DNA from: a virus
Length of the DNA stretch: 64,000 bases
Reading direction: 5' to 3' (one strand)
Virus record (IMG/VR): IMGVR_UViG_3300023174_000047
Coordinates: 62,001-126,000 of that record
In this document: one piece after another, positions 1-8,697 of the stretch
Position numbering within the stretch: the stretch's first letter is position 1
Layout: every line of letters begins with the position of its first letter
Position numbers and translations under genes: made by a program
The notes under the pieces: model-generated
Databases searched by the model: none
Told to the model about the DNA's origin: nothing
The model's input: the letters and a program-made list of their open reading frames with translations, nothing else

Positions 1-449
1 GATATCTTTGCATAATAGTCAATTTCCTGTTTAGAGAGATCATAAAAATTGTGAGGTGAAAAATATTCATCCAATTCTTGAGAAATTTTATTATGACAAC
101 TTCCATAAACACTAGAGCTGCCAGCATACACAAATTTAATTGATTTCTTGTTGCTAACATTACTTATCTTATGCAGCAATTCGCAAAAATTAACTACATT
201 ATTTTTTAGCGTGGGTAACATATTATCAATACACATGCCAACACTAGAATGACCAGCTAGTAAAATTATTACATCATATTGTTCAATATCGTTTTCTGAT
301 AAATCGTTAAAATCTATAACGATATTTTGTTTATTAATTTTATTACCAAACCACTCAAGATCTATTGAATCAACTAAATGTCTTTCTTTTAAATCAAAAA
401 AGATTCTACTGCCAATATACCCTGTACCACCAATCAAGAGAATTTTCAT
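1..449 (-). CDS. NAD-dependent sugar epimerase/dehydratase, partial
   Basis: I translated this reading frame by hand. It starts at ATG 447-449 and runs off the left edge of the window without a stop, so the C-terminus is missing. The product begins MKILLIGGTGYIGSR, a Rossmann NAD(P)-binding GxxGxxG motif. It later shows GSSSVYG and YDLSK, the Ser and Tyr-x3-Lys catalytic residues of extended short-chain dehydrogenases. It probably modifies a nucleotide sugar for the glycosyltransferases encoded just upstream. It overlaps the stop of the GT17 gene as ATGA, so it belongs to the same translationally coupled operon. The exact substrate cannot be told. Confidence 0.85.
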   Translation of the reverse strand, partial: MKILLIGGTGYIGSRIFFDLKERHLVDSIDLEWFGNKINKQNIVIDFNDLSENDIEQYDVIILLAGHSSVGMCIDNMLPTLKNNVVNFCELLHKISNVSNKKSIKFVYAGSSSVYGSCHNKISQELDEYFSPHNFYDLSKQEIDYYAKI

Positions 450-1228
450 AACTTCAAATAATCACGATATTTATCAACATTGTTTTGAACTACTAGCGGT
501 AAATTTTCAAGAGGATCAACCCCAAAAAATTTTAGCTGGCACCCTCTTTCGATTGGATCAAGCATATTTTCAAATCTATGTTTTATATCATCCTTTGTCA
601 TATGAACCCATTCTGTATGTGCAAAACTCTGCAATTTGGTATATATGCTCTCTACACCACCAGAATAGGAAAAATGCCATCCACCGTTTTCAATATATAC
701 TGTATTATTTCTTGTTCTTATAGTTGCATTGTATATACCTTCAGCACCGTTAATGTATTTCCAAGGTGATATACACGTACCAGGCCAGTCTGTATTGTTT
801 TCGCCAAACTTAGTATTAAGAAAGAGATAATACATTTGCTGCATTAAATGTTTTGTGTCTGTTATTTCAACTCGTGCATTTTCAATGCTTTGTTTGCGGG
901 GAATTTCATCAACTGCACTTACCATTATAATATCATCATCACTTGCTCCTGTTAGTCCCAACTTTATGCAATTGAAAGAATGCTCCTCATTGGCCCATGA
1001 ATCGCTTACAAATTCAGGAGAATCTACAACAATGTGTATAATTTTGTGCAAAAACGGTTCAAACAAATGTTTATTTTCATTAAAAAATAATGGTTTATCT
1101 TTATTTTGCCATGTCTTTTGCCCTTCAACCAAAACAAAATGATCTACTATATCATTAAGTTCATGCAATCTTATTTCAAGAAGGTGTAATTCATTAAAGA
1201 ATGTGAAGCAATCGTATATCTTTTTCAT
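446..1228 (-). CDS. Glycosyltransferase family 17 (beta-1,4-GlcNAc transferase-like)
   Basis: The 260-residue protein has the GT17 pattern: N-terminal YDCFTFFNELHLLEIRL, then VDHFVLVEGQKTWQNKDKP, and a central IIMVSAVDEIPRK where the acidic residues would bind metal and nucleotide sugar. GT17 proteins are related to eukaryotic MGAT3, which adds GlcNAc. In bacteria and phages they occur in surface-glycan loci. Length is normal for prokaryotic members. It overlaps both neighbours by four bases (ATGA), which points to coupled translation. Family assignment is firm; donor and acceptor are unknown. Confidence 0.85.
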   Translation of the reverse strand: MKKIYDCFTFFNELHLLEIRLHELNDIVDHFVLVEGQKTWQNKDKPLFFNENKHLFEPFLHKIIHIVVDSPEFVSDSWANEEHSFNCIKLGLTGASDDDIIMVSAVDEIPRKQSIENARVEITDTKHLMQQMYYLFLNTKFGENNTDWPGTCISPWKYINGAEGIYNATIRTRNNTVYIENGGWHFSYSGGVESIYTKLQSFAHTEWVHMTKDDIKHRFENMLDPIERGCQLKFFGVDPLENLPLVVQNNVDKYRDYLKL

Positions 1229-1836
1229 TTTTTAAGTATGCATGTTATACTTGTTGCATTTGTATAAAGAAGATTTATAAATTGACATTCAAAACTTGCA
1301 TCACTATGCATAATTTTGTTAATATTTTCTAGTGTTGAGCTATTTGCATTTTTATCGCAGTGAATATCTTCAATGATATAATATGCACCTTTGTGAAGCT
1401 TAGGCCAAATATGCTCAAAGCTTGCGCGCTGGTGTTCATTTGCATGGCTACCATCATCAATCACTATGTTAAAGTTATCAAATGTTTCAAAAATATTATC
1501 TAAGACTATTACATCAGTTTGACTACCTTGTATTAAATGAATTGTATCTGGTTGAGGCCAACCACCACCTTCAACTCCAATGTGTCTAGTTTTATCAACA
1601 TGCTCCAAGGTAATATCTAAACCTACAATGGTTGCATGCTTAAAATACTCTTGCCACATGCATAGTGATGCTCCTTTTGCAATACCAATTTCAAGTAATT
1701 TTATAGGCGCATCTTTTAAGTATGAAAAGAACAAATCATATACAGGAGCATACATGTGCCCTGCTCCTGGTATCTTATCAAAGAAATTTGTACCCTTGTC
1801 GGTGAGGTATTTGTCAGCTAATTCTAGTAGGCTCAT
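1225..1836 (-). CDS. Class I SAM-dependent methyltransferase
   Basis: 203 residues with a Rossmann methyltransferase core: motif I LLEIGIAKGASLCMW binds SAM, followed by IVGLDIT (acidic loop) and FNIVIDDGSHANEHQ. Together with GAYYIIEDIH these features resemble the sugar O-methyltransferases of the CmcI/MycE type, which use a metal bound by an IDDGSH motif. A methyl-capping role on a phage- or host-derived glycan fits the surrounding glycosyltransferases. It overlaps the upstream methyltransferase-like gene by 23 bases and the downstream GT17 gene by four. The fold is clear; the substrate is inference. Confidence 0.78.
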   Translation of the reverse strand: MSLLELADKYLTDKGTNFFDKIPGAGHMYAPVYDLFFSYLKDAPIKLLEIGIAKGASLCMWQEYFKHATIVGLDITLEHVDKTRHIGVEGGGWPQPDTIHLIQGSQTDVIVLDNIFETFDNFNIVIDDGSHANEHQRASFEHIWPKLHKGAYYIIEDIHCDKNANSSTLENINKIMHSDASFECQFINLLYTNATSITCILKK

Positions 1837-2434
1837 AAATTATTATAATGTTGCGACCCAACCCTGTATCTTCAAATACATAGTTTGGATTTATTGCTTT
1901 GATTGCATTTTCAAATTCTCTATGAGTCGGCCAACCAAGCCCACCAATATCAACACAATCATCAACAATGATTACATGGTCATTTCTTTTTGAGCATTCT
2001 CGAATTGCGTTAAATTCACTAATTACGGGCGAGTAATTAGGTGTATGTGCATCAAGTAGCATAACAAACTGTTCATCACTATTTTTTGTTAAAAAATCTC
2101 TGAGAAACATTGTTGAACTAGCATTATAAAAATCAATGTTGCTGAATTGCTGTTTTATGCTCTTATATTTTTCAAGTAGATTAATAGAGGTGTAGCTGTT
2201 GCCTGTAATGTATTGCTCAACTGTTGATACTCTATTAAAATGTTCAGCAAAGATTATTGCTGTATCACCTTCAAAAGTACCAAGCTCAATTGCACTTGCA
2301 ATATTTTCTAATGCAATTTTATTTCTATAATTGTATAGAACCTGCGTAAACACATTAGGTACATCTGTTACACCTGGCTTGCCAGCTACATTTGACCATC
2401 TTACATCATTTTGTTCGTATTGTTTGAATTTCAT
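1814..2434 (-). CDS. Methyltransferase-like protein of the glycan operon
   Basis: 206 residues. The segment AIELGTFEGDTAIIFAEHF looks like motif I of a class I SAM methyltransferase, and FVMLLDAHTPNYSPVISEF followed by HVIIVDDCVDIGG resembles its acidic strand 4 and strand 5. There is no diagnostic family motif that I recognise, so a methyltransferase fold is the best reading and not proven. It lies between the epimerase gene and the second methyltransferase gene with overlaps on both sides (4 and 23 bases), so it should be made in step with them. Confidence 0.6.
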   Translation of the reverse strand: MKFKQYEQNDVRWSNVAGKPGVTDVPNVFTQVLYNYRNKIALENIASAIELGTFEGDTAIIFAEHFNRVSTVEQYITGNSYTSINLLEKYKSIKQQFSNIDFYNASSTMFLRDFLTKNSDEQFVMLLDAHTPNYSPVISEFNAIRECSKRNDHVIIVDDCVDIGGLGWPTHREFENAIKAINPNYVFEDTGLGRNIIIIYEPTRIS

Positions 2435-3414
2435 TTCCAGAAAGAGTAGATATTTTTATCAACTTCGTAATTCATATGCTTTACCTGCCTGTCAGGTTGT
2501 GTCATGGCCCACTCAAACACATCTTGAATGAGCTGTTTTAAATCTGTAGTATCTTCAAAATTAAGCAGCTGTTTTGCTTTTTTATGATCACAATATGCAT
2601 TTTTCACTTCATGACGTCCTTCAACGTGCTTGATTTCAACTTTGATGTTATATTTTGCTGCAACTGCTTGCACAATTTTAGCTGCCTCATTCAATGTATA
2701 CTCTCTATCTGCACCAATGTTAAAAGTTTCATTATCAAAACCATTACAAAGTTTTTCAAGTGGTTTGAGATAGCAGGCAATGTCAGAAAATGCTCTTTTT
2801 TGTTCACCATCACCATATACCAAAATTGGCTCACCTTTCAATGCGCGTCTGATCCAAATGCCAATTACGTTTCTGTATTTGTCCCAAATGTTTTGATTCC
2901 TACCCAGCACGTTGTGTGGTCTGACAATATTATATCTTAAACCAAATTGATTGTTGGCTTGCTTGATGTCTTGTTCTACTGTATATTTTGCGATGCCGTA
3001 TGGATCCACAGGAGTAGGTGTCATGGACTCAATGAATGGAGGATACTGCTCACCATAAACAGCCATTGATGAAGTAAAAATGAGTTTTGCATCTGTTTTG
3101 ATGCATTCATTGATTATATTAATTGATGCAATAACATTATTTTCATAATTAAATTTGCGTATAAACGGAGAAAGACCTTCTGCAGCATACGCTGCAAAGT
3201 GATACACTACTGTTGGTCTATATGCTGCAAAAATATCTGCAACAACTTTAGCGTCTGTAAGTTCAATTTTATCCCAAGGCACACCTAATGGAATAAAATC
3301 CTCATAGCCACCAAAAAAGTTGTCAATGCCTACAATATCATAGCCTAACTTTTGCAGATAACCTGCAAAGTTTGATCCAATTAAACCACCTACACCCGTA
3401 ATTAAAATTCTCAT
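2431..3414 (-). CDS. NAD-dependent nucleotide-sugar epimerase (GalE-like)
   Basis: 327 residues, complete extended short-chain dehydrogenase. The N-terminal GVGGLIGSNFAGYL binds NAD. FTSSMAVYG supplies the catalytic serine and YGIAK the Tyr-x3-Lys pair. RPHNVLG and FSDIACY follow in the usual order for UDP-glucose 4-epimerase and UDP-glucuronate epimerase relatives. It would make the activated sugar used by the adjacent glycosyltransferases. It overlaps the neighbouring genes by four bases on each side. A second, partial epimerase lies at the left edge of the window, so the cluster may remodel two sugars. Confidence 0.88.
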   Translation of the reverse strand: MRILITGVGGLIGSNFAGYLQKLGYDIVGIDNFFGGYEDFIPLGVPWDKIELTDAKVVADIFAAYRPTVVYHFAAYAAEGLSPFIRKFNYENNVIASINIINECIKTDAKLIFTSSMAVYGEQYPPFIESMTPTPVDPYGIAKYTVEQDIKQANNQFGLRYNIVRPHNVLGRNQNIWDKYRNVIGIWIRRALKGEPILVYGDGEQKRAFSDIACYLKPLEKLCNGFDNETFNIGADREYTLNEAAKIVQAVAAKYNIKVEIKHVEGRHEVKNAYCDHKKAKQLLNFEDTTDLKQLIQDVFEWAMTQPDRQVKHMNYEVDKNIYSFWK

Positions 3415-4112
3415 AATGAATTGTTAAAAGTTTGCCAGTCAGTAAATGGTGAAAGTTGATAAGCGTTCATGTGCGTAGTACATCCTGGCATGGGTGTATA
3501 TAATCTTATTTCTGAATTTATCAAGTGCCGAAAAAACGCTCTATCTTCAAGCAAATATTGTTTAGCAATCTTTACCAACCTTTCACCCCACTCCCCACCT
3601 TTTGTTGCCCATGTGCATGTTGTACTCTCTGCAGTTCTCCAATGACATGTAGATCCTAATGCAATCGACTCTCGCTGAAATGATGCATCATCTGTGCGCA
3701 TATATCTATCTGTATGATCATAACCAGTAACAAGATTAAAGCGCTCAATACCTTCTTGAATCATGCGCAAGCTATGTGGCATATGCAAATAATCATCTTC
3801 TACAAAGTAAACATCTTTACCTTTGAATTCATTTAGATAGATATCATAAACTTGCAATAGACTAGCTGCATTGCCATTTGCATTTATCTGTCTTACATTT
3901 GCATGCTTAAATGATTCAATATATTCTGAAAGTTTTCCACGCGGACCATCTAAAACTACATGTAATTCATATTGACCACCAAGTCTATAAGATGCATGAA
4001 AAGCATCCATTATGCTCTTGAAGCATTTCTGTTTGCTAAACCAAGGGGGTCTGTTGGATTTGAATGTTCCTCCCTCCAACTCATAGTTTGATGCTCTATA
4101 GAGAATAATCAT
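3411..4112 (-). CDS. Putative GT-A type glycosyltransferase
   Basis: 233 residues. The middle contains DVYFVEDDYLHMPHSL, a DxD-like acidic motif in the setting typical of GT-A glycosyltransferases, preceded by YELHVVLDGPRGKL, which resembles a nucleotide-binding strand. Later segments (STTCTWATKGGEWG, LYTPMPGCTTHM) do not match a family I can name. It overlaps the DUF5672-type gene upstream by 17 bases and the epimerase gene by four. Its role as a sugar transferase rests on the acidic motif and context. Confidence 0.6.
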   Translation of the reverse strand: MIILYRASNYELEGGTFKSNRPPWFSKQKCFKSIMDAFHASYRLGGQYELHVVLDGPRGKLSEYIESFKHANVRQINANGNAASLLQVYDIYLNEFKGKDVYFVEDDYLHMPHSLRMIQEGIERFNLVTGYDHTDRYMRTDDASFQRESIALGSTCHWRTAESTTCTWATKGGEWGERLVKIAKQYLLEDRAFFRHLINSEIRLYTPMPGCTTHMNAYQLSPFTDWQTFNNSL

Positions 4113-4749
4113 GTATTAATCCTTTGTTGCCGTGAAAACCAAAAGTTGCTGATTTATCTATTAATGGATCTTGAGAGAATATATCCGCAATGTATTCGGG
4201 TGCATACTTTATACCAAATGATTCAAAATACTCTCTGTTGTTGTTGCATACATATGCATCTTCAGGCCCTGTAAATTGTTGCGGTGCAGAAGCACATAAA
4301 TCTAACAATTTTTTGCTTCTCATGCTAAATCCACCATTACCTACAGGATTAATTTTTTCTATGCCTTGCTGCTTAATGTGTGAATATATCCACTGACAAT
4401 GATGAACTAACCTACCTCTGTCCCACTTTGCACCAATATAATCATAATTAAAAAATTCATCATTCCATTTGTTTGCATTAATTACAAAGCCGTCTGTCTG
4501 CACAATTAAACAAAAATCTGTATCAACTACATCTGCAAGACTTCTCACAACAAACTGGTTATATTCTTCATAATTAAACTGTGGGATTTGAAATAGTTGA
4601 TGAATACATGGTCTTGATGGTTTTGATGCAGTAAAAATTTTGCTCGAACCGAACTTAATATTTTGGCAGCAAATATCAAGAGTTTTTACTGCATCATCTG
4701 GCTTAGCCGGCTCAATAATTATTAAAGTGACATTGTTTAAATCAAGCAT
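4096..4749 (-). CDS. DUF5672-type glycosyltransferase
   Basis: 217 residues. The signature FCLIVQTDGFVINANKWNDE followed by YDYIGAKW is characteristic of the DUF5672 family, a group of predicted GT-A glycosyltransferases common in phage and bacterial surface-polysaccharide loci. Another conserved piece, VGNGGFSMRSKKLLD, resembles the acceptor-side GNGG loop of galactosyltransferases, and FTGPEDAYVC is the late acidic motif. Overlaps with both neighbours (17 and 8 bases) place it firmly in the glycan operon. Sugar specificity is unknown. Confidence 0.75.
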   Translation of the reverse strand: MLDLNNVTLIIIEPAKPDDAVKTLDICCQNIKFGSSKIFTASKPSRPCIHQLFQIPQFNYEEYNQFVVRSLADVVDTDFCLIVQTDGFVINANKWNDEFFNYDYIGAKWDRGRLVHHCQWIYSHIKQQGIEKINPVGNGGFSMRSKKLLDLCASAPQQFTGPEDAYVCNNNREYFESFGIKYAPEYIADIFSQDPLIDKSATFGFHGNKGLIHDYSL

Positions 4750-5410
4750 GATATGTCCAAGGTTTCTTAAAAAGATTTTTTATATGAAAAAAGTTTGCTG
4801 GTTTCCACTTAGAGTACATGTGTAAATCGTTAGTTGCATTGACTTTTTCAATGATGTAGTTGATTGATGTTTCAACAGTGTGAATTGTTTGAGCCCGTTC
4901 AATAACCTTTGCCCAGTCTAGCAATGTAAATCCAACAATGCTGGACATGCATATTTCTTGCAATCCATTTGCATTTGCTTGTTTTGCTGCTTCACAAATT
5001 TGTTCATGCGGAGGGGATGCAAAGTAGAAATTTTTCAAAACATAATTTGAATCATCAGTCAACTTTAAAACATCATAAAACAAAGCATCTTCTCTTCCAT
5101 CAACATTACGGTTAAACTCAAGGTGATCACACCAGTTATCCCAGCGAAGGTCAACCAATTTGTATTTAGCTTCCATTACAGACATACCCGGAAAATGTTG
5201 ATCAGCATTATGTAATGGTATTATTACATCTGCATTTACAGTTTCATTTGCATCACAAAACGTAATGTTGTTGATGTAATCTTTAACCCATGCAAATTGT
5301 TCAATTACTGGCCATATAACATCATAGCCAGCATTGCGGAGCTTGTTTGCAATTTTCTGGCAAAAGAAGATGTCTCCGATGCCTGCAGGCTGTTTGATAA
5401 GAGCAATCAT
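4742..5410 (-). CDS. GT9-like (heptosyltransferase-like) GT-B protein
   Basis: 222 residues. It opens with ALIKQPAGIGDIFFCQKIANK, the N-terminal loop of ADP-heptose:LPS heptosyltransferase-type GT-B enzymes (usually xPGxGDxxxxxP). The C-terminal part HTVETSINYIIEKVNA resembles the donor-side end of the second Rossmann domain (usually HxDSG..H). It is shorter than the usual 320-350 residues of GT9, so one domain is reduced and activity is uncertain. It shares one base with the GT10 gene (TAATG-like junction) and overlaps the DUF5672 gene by eight bases. Confidence 0.6.
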   Translation of the reverse strand: MIALIKQPAGIGDIFFCQKIANKLRNAGYDVIWPVIEQFAWVKDYINNITFCDANETVNADVIIPLHNADQHFPGMSVMEAKYKLVDLRWDNWCDHLEFNRNVDGREDALFYDVLKLTDDSNYVLKNFYFASPPHEQICEAAKQANANGLQEICMSSIVGFTLLDWAKVIERAQTIHTVETSINYIIEKVNATNDLHMYSKWKPANFFHIKNLFKKPWTYHA

Positions 5411-6231
5411 TAGTTGAAAAGAAACGGATAGTTCAGATACATCCAGTCTTCTGGAATGCGATATTCATCAACTTTATCAAAGTTTTCAATAACTGCAAAC
5501 TTTCGTGAGTTATAAATCTCATCACCGCTTTCACGAATCTCATTCATGATGTTTTCTAACTCATGCATGGTGTTGAAAAACAAGATGCCATCTTCATGAA
5601 AGTGGTCGCAGATGGATTTATCACCCCAAAAGATTGGAATGGTTCTTGTTGCAAAGCAGTCAACAATCTTTTCTGTCCAATATCCAGGTTGAATAGAATT
5701 CTCGATGGTAATAGAAAACTTATATGCATCAAGTGATTCACGCTTGCTTTCTACTGGCTTATATCCATATCCAAAAACATCAATGTCATTATATTTTGAT
5801 TGAATAATTTTGTGACGCAGCTGGTGACCTGTTGTAAAGTTCTTGCTGGATGCAATGATGGAGCAAAGCTTATTCTTTTCTGTTGTAGTTGGATTACCAT
5901 TGATCCAGCATCTGCCGTGTGGATAATACAAGAAGTTTTCACCACGATTTACCAAGTCTGTATCAAAAGTGAGCACATAATCGAACAATCGATTATTCTG
6001 CTCAATCCATTCATACACCTGTGGGTGAATAGCGCGTGGTTCAAGAATCCATGCAATTTTGCGTTTGACATTCTTAGCTTTGTAAACATCTGGCAAACAT
6101 AAATCGGTAATGAAGCAGCTCTTGCTTGCTAATGTATTACCAAATTCCCATTCAACATACTTGTTGATGCCTTTGTGGCATGAAGAAGGCTCACCGCCAA
6201 AGTTTTTGTCTCGAATATTTACCTTTACCAT
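5410..6231 (-). CDS. Glycosyltransferase family 10 (alpha-1,3-fucosyltransferase-like)
   Basis: 273 residues. The family hallmark is plain: YKFSITIENSIQPGYWTEKI then ATRTIPIFWG, the GDP-fucose binding alpha-1,3-Fuc motif. Upstream, KRKIAWILEPR and LCSIIASSKNFTTGHQLR match the first half of the fold and the start of the donor domain. GT10 enzymes transfer fucose, or sometimes related sugars, to GlcNAc/Gal acceptors. Occurrence in a phage glycan operon is unusual. Neighbour overlaps are one and seven bases. The family call is strong; the actual donor may differ from fucose. Confidence 0.85.
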   Translation of the reverse strand: MVKVNIRDKNFGGEPSSCHKGINKYVEWEFGNTLASKSCFITDLCLPDVYKAKNVKRKIAWILEPRAIHPQVYEWIEQNNRLFDYVLTFDTDLVNRGENFLYYPHGRCWINGNPTTTEKNKLCSIIASSKNFTTGHQLRHKIIQSKYNDIDVFGYGYKPVESKRESLDAYKFSITIENSIQPGYWTEKIVDCFATRTIPIFWGDKSICDHFHEDGILFFNTMHELENIMNEIRESGDEIYNSRKFAVIENFDKVDEYRIPEDWMYLNYPFLFN

Positions 6232-7028
6232 TGTTTGATGTATCGTTGGAGTTGTTCTTTGTTGAGGCTCTCTACAAACTGCACAATTGCTTCATTTTGT
6301 TTGTAGTGATTGTGTTGTGCTTTATTTACAGATGTATCACAATGTGGCAAATGATACAGGTAGTGATTTGCAATGTTGCTTTTGGTTACATTCAATCCAA
6401 GTCTGTGAGCACGGGAAATGATTTCATTATCCTCATATCCCCATCCAATAAAAAATGGATTAAAACCATTGATTTGGTTGAATGACTTCTTGGTCATAAT
6501 CAGACAGCCTCCAACTGCTTTGGTATTGCCAAGCAGAGCAAATTCATTCGCATTGTTGGTAATTAAATGAAGGTCCTTTATTTTAGAGTGCAAATCCTCA
6601 ACGTCTAGTGTATTGAGAAATTGATTCTCCCCCTGTTGTGTCATGTAGAAGGCACATCCATTGTATCCAATGAGACATTCAGGAGAACCGTTGCACTGCG
6701 CTTCATTGATACATTCTAGCAGTTTGCTACAGTCTATAATTACATCGACATCCAAGAAAATCAGAATATCTGTATTGGTGTACTCTGCACCATGATTGTA
6801 CCCAGTACACTTCTTGATTGTATCTTGGTTTATTATAAGCACATGCTCATCACCTGCATCAAGTGTAATATCCAGCAAATTTGATTGCGCATCATCTTCA
6901 ACAAAAACAAACTTGCAGCCAGGCAAATGCTTTTTGTAGTATTTGTAAATGGTTTTTACGTTTTTGAGACGTGCTTCATTATCAATTCTAATGTGACAGA
7001 TGAATGTAATGTCTTTGCTGGTGATCAT
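6225..7028 (-). CDS. GT2 glycosyltransferase with galactosyltransferase-type C-terminus
   Basis: 267 residues, GT-A fold. DILIFLDVDVIID carries the DxD metal motif. Then VGGCLIMTKKSFNQINGFNP and FIGWGYEDNEIISRAHR form the GWGxED catalytic region shared by beta-1,4-galactosyltransferases and polypeptide GalNAc-transferases (Glyco_transf_7C). This is the most canonical glycosyltransferase of the operon. The GT10 gene downstream overlaps it by seven bases, and the upstream GT2 gene overlaps by four. Confidence 0.82.
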   Translation of the reverse strand: MITSKDITFICHIRIDNEARLKNVKTIYKYYKKHLPGCKFVFVEDDAQSNLLDITLDAGDEHVLIINQDTIKKCTGYNHGAEYTNTDILIFLDVDVIIDCSKLLECINEAQCNGSPECLIGYNGCAFYMTQQGENQFLNTLDVEDLHSKIKDLHLITNNANEFALLGNTKAVGGCLIMTKKSFNQINGFNPFFIGWGYEDNEIISRAHRLGLNVTKSNIANHYLYHLPHCDTSVNKAQHNHYKQNEAIVQFVESLNKEQLQRYIKQW

Positions 7029-7819
7029 TGTTTAATGAGTTGTTTGAGTTTTGTCTTGACTTGCTCAAAAGAAGCATCTGCAATCTGCACCGGGCTTTTA
7101 CCCTCAAGCCTCATAAAGTGTTCAAAGCCTTTTCTAATGTTTTCTTGCCAATCTTTGCGTGGTCTAATGGTGCTATTATGCTCAGAGCACGCCTGCTCTT
7201 CAATGAAGTCAAGGCTATTTGCAATGTCTGGCCACCACCAGTATTCAGTGCAGAAGTTATTTTTGCACAGCAAATACGAATGATGCACATGCTCAAAAGC
7301 ATTATGAAATTGTGTATCAAATAAGCCAACTTTTTGTAGACTCTCTTTGGTATACATGCAAAATGCACCCACGCAGTGCTGATTGAGTGCTATCTTTAAT
7401 TCAGAAGGATATTCTAAAACCACACGCGGACAAGGCGGTCCGCCAGATATATTATTTTTATTTGCAGGACCGTGATATGCAAACATCATATGATGCAGAC
7501 CTGTTGCTTTACTGGCTTTGATGTATTCTTCAAAGATATCCTCTCTCTTGATGAGCATATCATCTTCAATGAGAAAAATGTAATCACATTCTCTATCGAT
7601 CAAATATTTTAATGCTGCATTTTTTGCAACACCCACACCCCCACCACCCGTATTAATTATACTCGCATGCATATTATGCGCATGTACAAAACTATCAACA
7701 GATTGCTCACCGTCATTTATAATGATGAGTTCATCAACTTTATGTGATGGAATGCTTTTGAAGCATTTTTCAAACATTATTTGCCTGTTGCATGTAATTA
7801 TTCCTGCGCCAATTTTCAT
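7025..7819 (-). CDS. GT2-like glycosyltransferase, first gene of the glycan operon
   Basis: An in-frame ATG also exists at 7855, but it lies across the divergent promoter region. I chose the ATG at 7817-7819, which gives 264 residues beginning MKIGAGIITCNRQIMF, the usual start of GT2 enzymes. Other support is ELIIINDGEQ (nucleotide-binding strand) and YIFLIEDDMLIK (DxD-like motif). It is the promoter-proximal gene of the run of overlapping genes leading left. A TATATT hexamer lies seven bases upstream of the chosen start. Confidence 0.75.
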   Translation of the reverse strand: MKIGAGIITCNRQIMFEKCFKSIPSHKVDELIIINDGEQSVDSFVHAHNMHASIINTGGGGVGVAKNAALKYLIDRECDYIFLIEDDMLIKREDIFEEYIKASKATGLHHMMFAYHGPANKNNISGGPPCPRVVLEYPSELKIALNQHCVGAFCMYTKESLQKVGLFDTQFHNAFEHVHHSYLLCKNNFCTEYWWWPDIANSLDFIEEQACSEHNSTIRPRKDWQENIRKGFEHFMRLEGKSPVQIADASFEQVKTKLKQLIKQ

Positions 7820-7826
7820 TATAGAT

Positions 7827-7832
7827 AATATA
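7827..7832 (-). promoter_or_regulatory. -10-like hexamer of the glycan operon
   Basis: TATATT on the minus strand, seven bases before the ATG at 7819. The spacing predicts transcription starting at or next to the start codon, as for other TATATT-led genes in this window. No convincing -35 box was identified. Confidence 0.45.
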
Positions 7833-7833
7833 G

Positions 7834-7841
7834 CATAAATA
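7834..7841 (+). promoter_or_regulatory. Late promoter CATAAATA
   Basis: A T4-type late promoter octamer ends seven bases before the ATG at 7849. It is back to back with the minus-strand TATATT, so the two divergent genes share a 29-base intergenic region. Confidence 0.65.
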
Positions 7842-7848
7842 CATACAA

Positions 7849-8697
7849 ATGGCAACTGACCCTATTGGAATTAATATCAAGCAACTACCGCAAATAAATT
7901 TTGCGCAGAGTGGTGATTTTTTTATCATTGAGACACCTGATGGTACCGGAATCATTGACTTTAACGACATCGTCATTGATCTCGATCAAACAAATTTTAG
8001 ACCCACAATTGAAGCACTTGTCACATCAACTATTGGGCTGTGTGCGCAATATACAGCATTGAGTAGCAATGTTTATAATGAATTGGCTCAGATTCTAAAA
8101 ACTTCTGTTGCTGTATTCAAAAACATCTCCCCACTCTCGGGCGGTCAGTATTTTTCCGGTGCAGGCATTGATTTGCCTCTCAATTTTATTGAAGTTAATC
8201 AGCTTTCATTGCAGCAATCAGCAACTGATTTGAATAACATCAACATATGTACTGATTTGACTCTATCAACAGCAGCAAGCGCATTGCTGTTGCCTGCAGG
8301 TGTATACAAGACATCCATTGATGCCAGCATCACATCAGCAACATCTGGTACAACATGGATGCAAATTTATCTATATCAAAATTCTCCCCCTGCGCGAGTT
8401 TTGTTGCTCGGATCTCCATTTATATCAACCGGTGAAAATCAGCAAAAGAATCTCAACATCGACGGATACTTCACTCTTTGTAAAGATGCAGAAGTTGCAA
8501 TCAAAGCAACAACATATGGTAAATTTAAGATAGGTAGTACTCAGTTTAAAACTCTTTATAGCACTGCTTCTGCATCTCCACTGAGTGCCAGCTTGTTTAA
8601 GATGCTACAGACAAGTGCATGCAACATCAGCATGTATCTTGAAAAGATTGCTGATGTTGCAGCCCCAGCTATTAATATACAGTCTACGGTACTATAA
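7849..8697 (+). CDS. Late fibre-like virion protein
   Basis: 282 residues. The N-terminus IKQLPQINFAQSGDFFIIE followed by DGTGIIDF matches the short module at the start of the tail-collar fibre gene at 61797-62786 (ISQLPPATILYNGDVFAID). This suggests a common attachment point on the virion. The C-terminal half (LPAGVYKTSIDASIT, WMQIYLYQN) reads as an all-beta domain, possibly C1q/TNF-like, but this is weak. A late promoter just upstream supports a structural role. It overlaps the convergent NTPase gene by 14 bases. Confidence 0.6.
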   Translation: MATDPIGINIKQLPQINFAQSGDFFIIETPDGTGIIDFNDIVIDLDQTNFRPTIEALVTSTIGLCAQYTALSSNVYNELAQILKTSVAVFKNISPLSGGQYFSGAGIDLPLNFIEVNQLSLQQSATDLNNINICTDLTLSTAASALLLPAGVYKTSIDASITSATSGTTWMQIYLYQNSPPARVLLLGSPFISTGENQQKNLNIDGYFTLCKDAEVAIKATTYGKFKIGSTQFKTLYSTASASPLSASLFKMLQTSACNISMYLEKIADVAAPAINIQSTVL

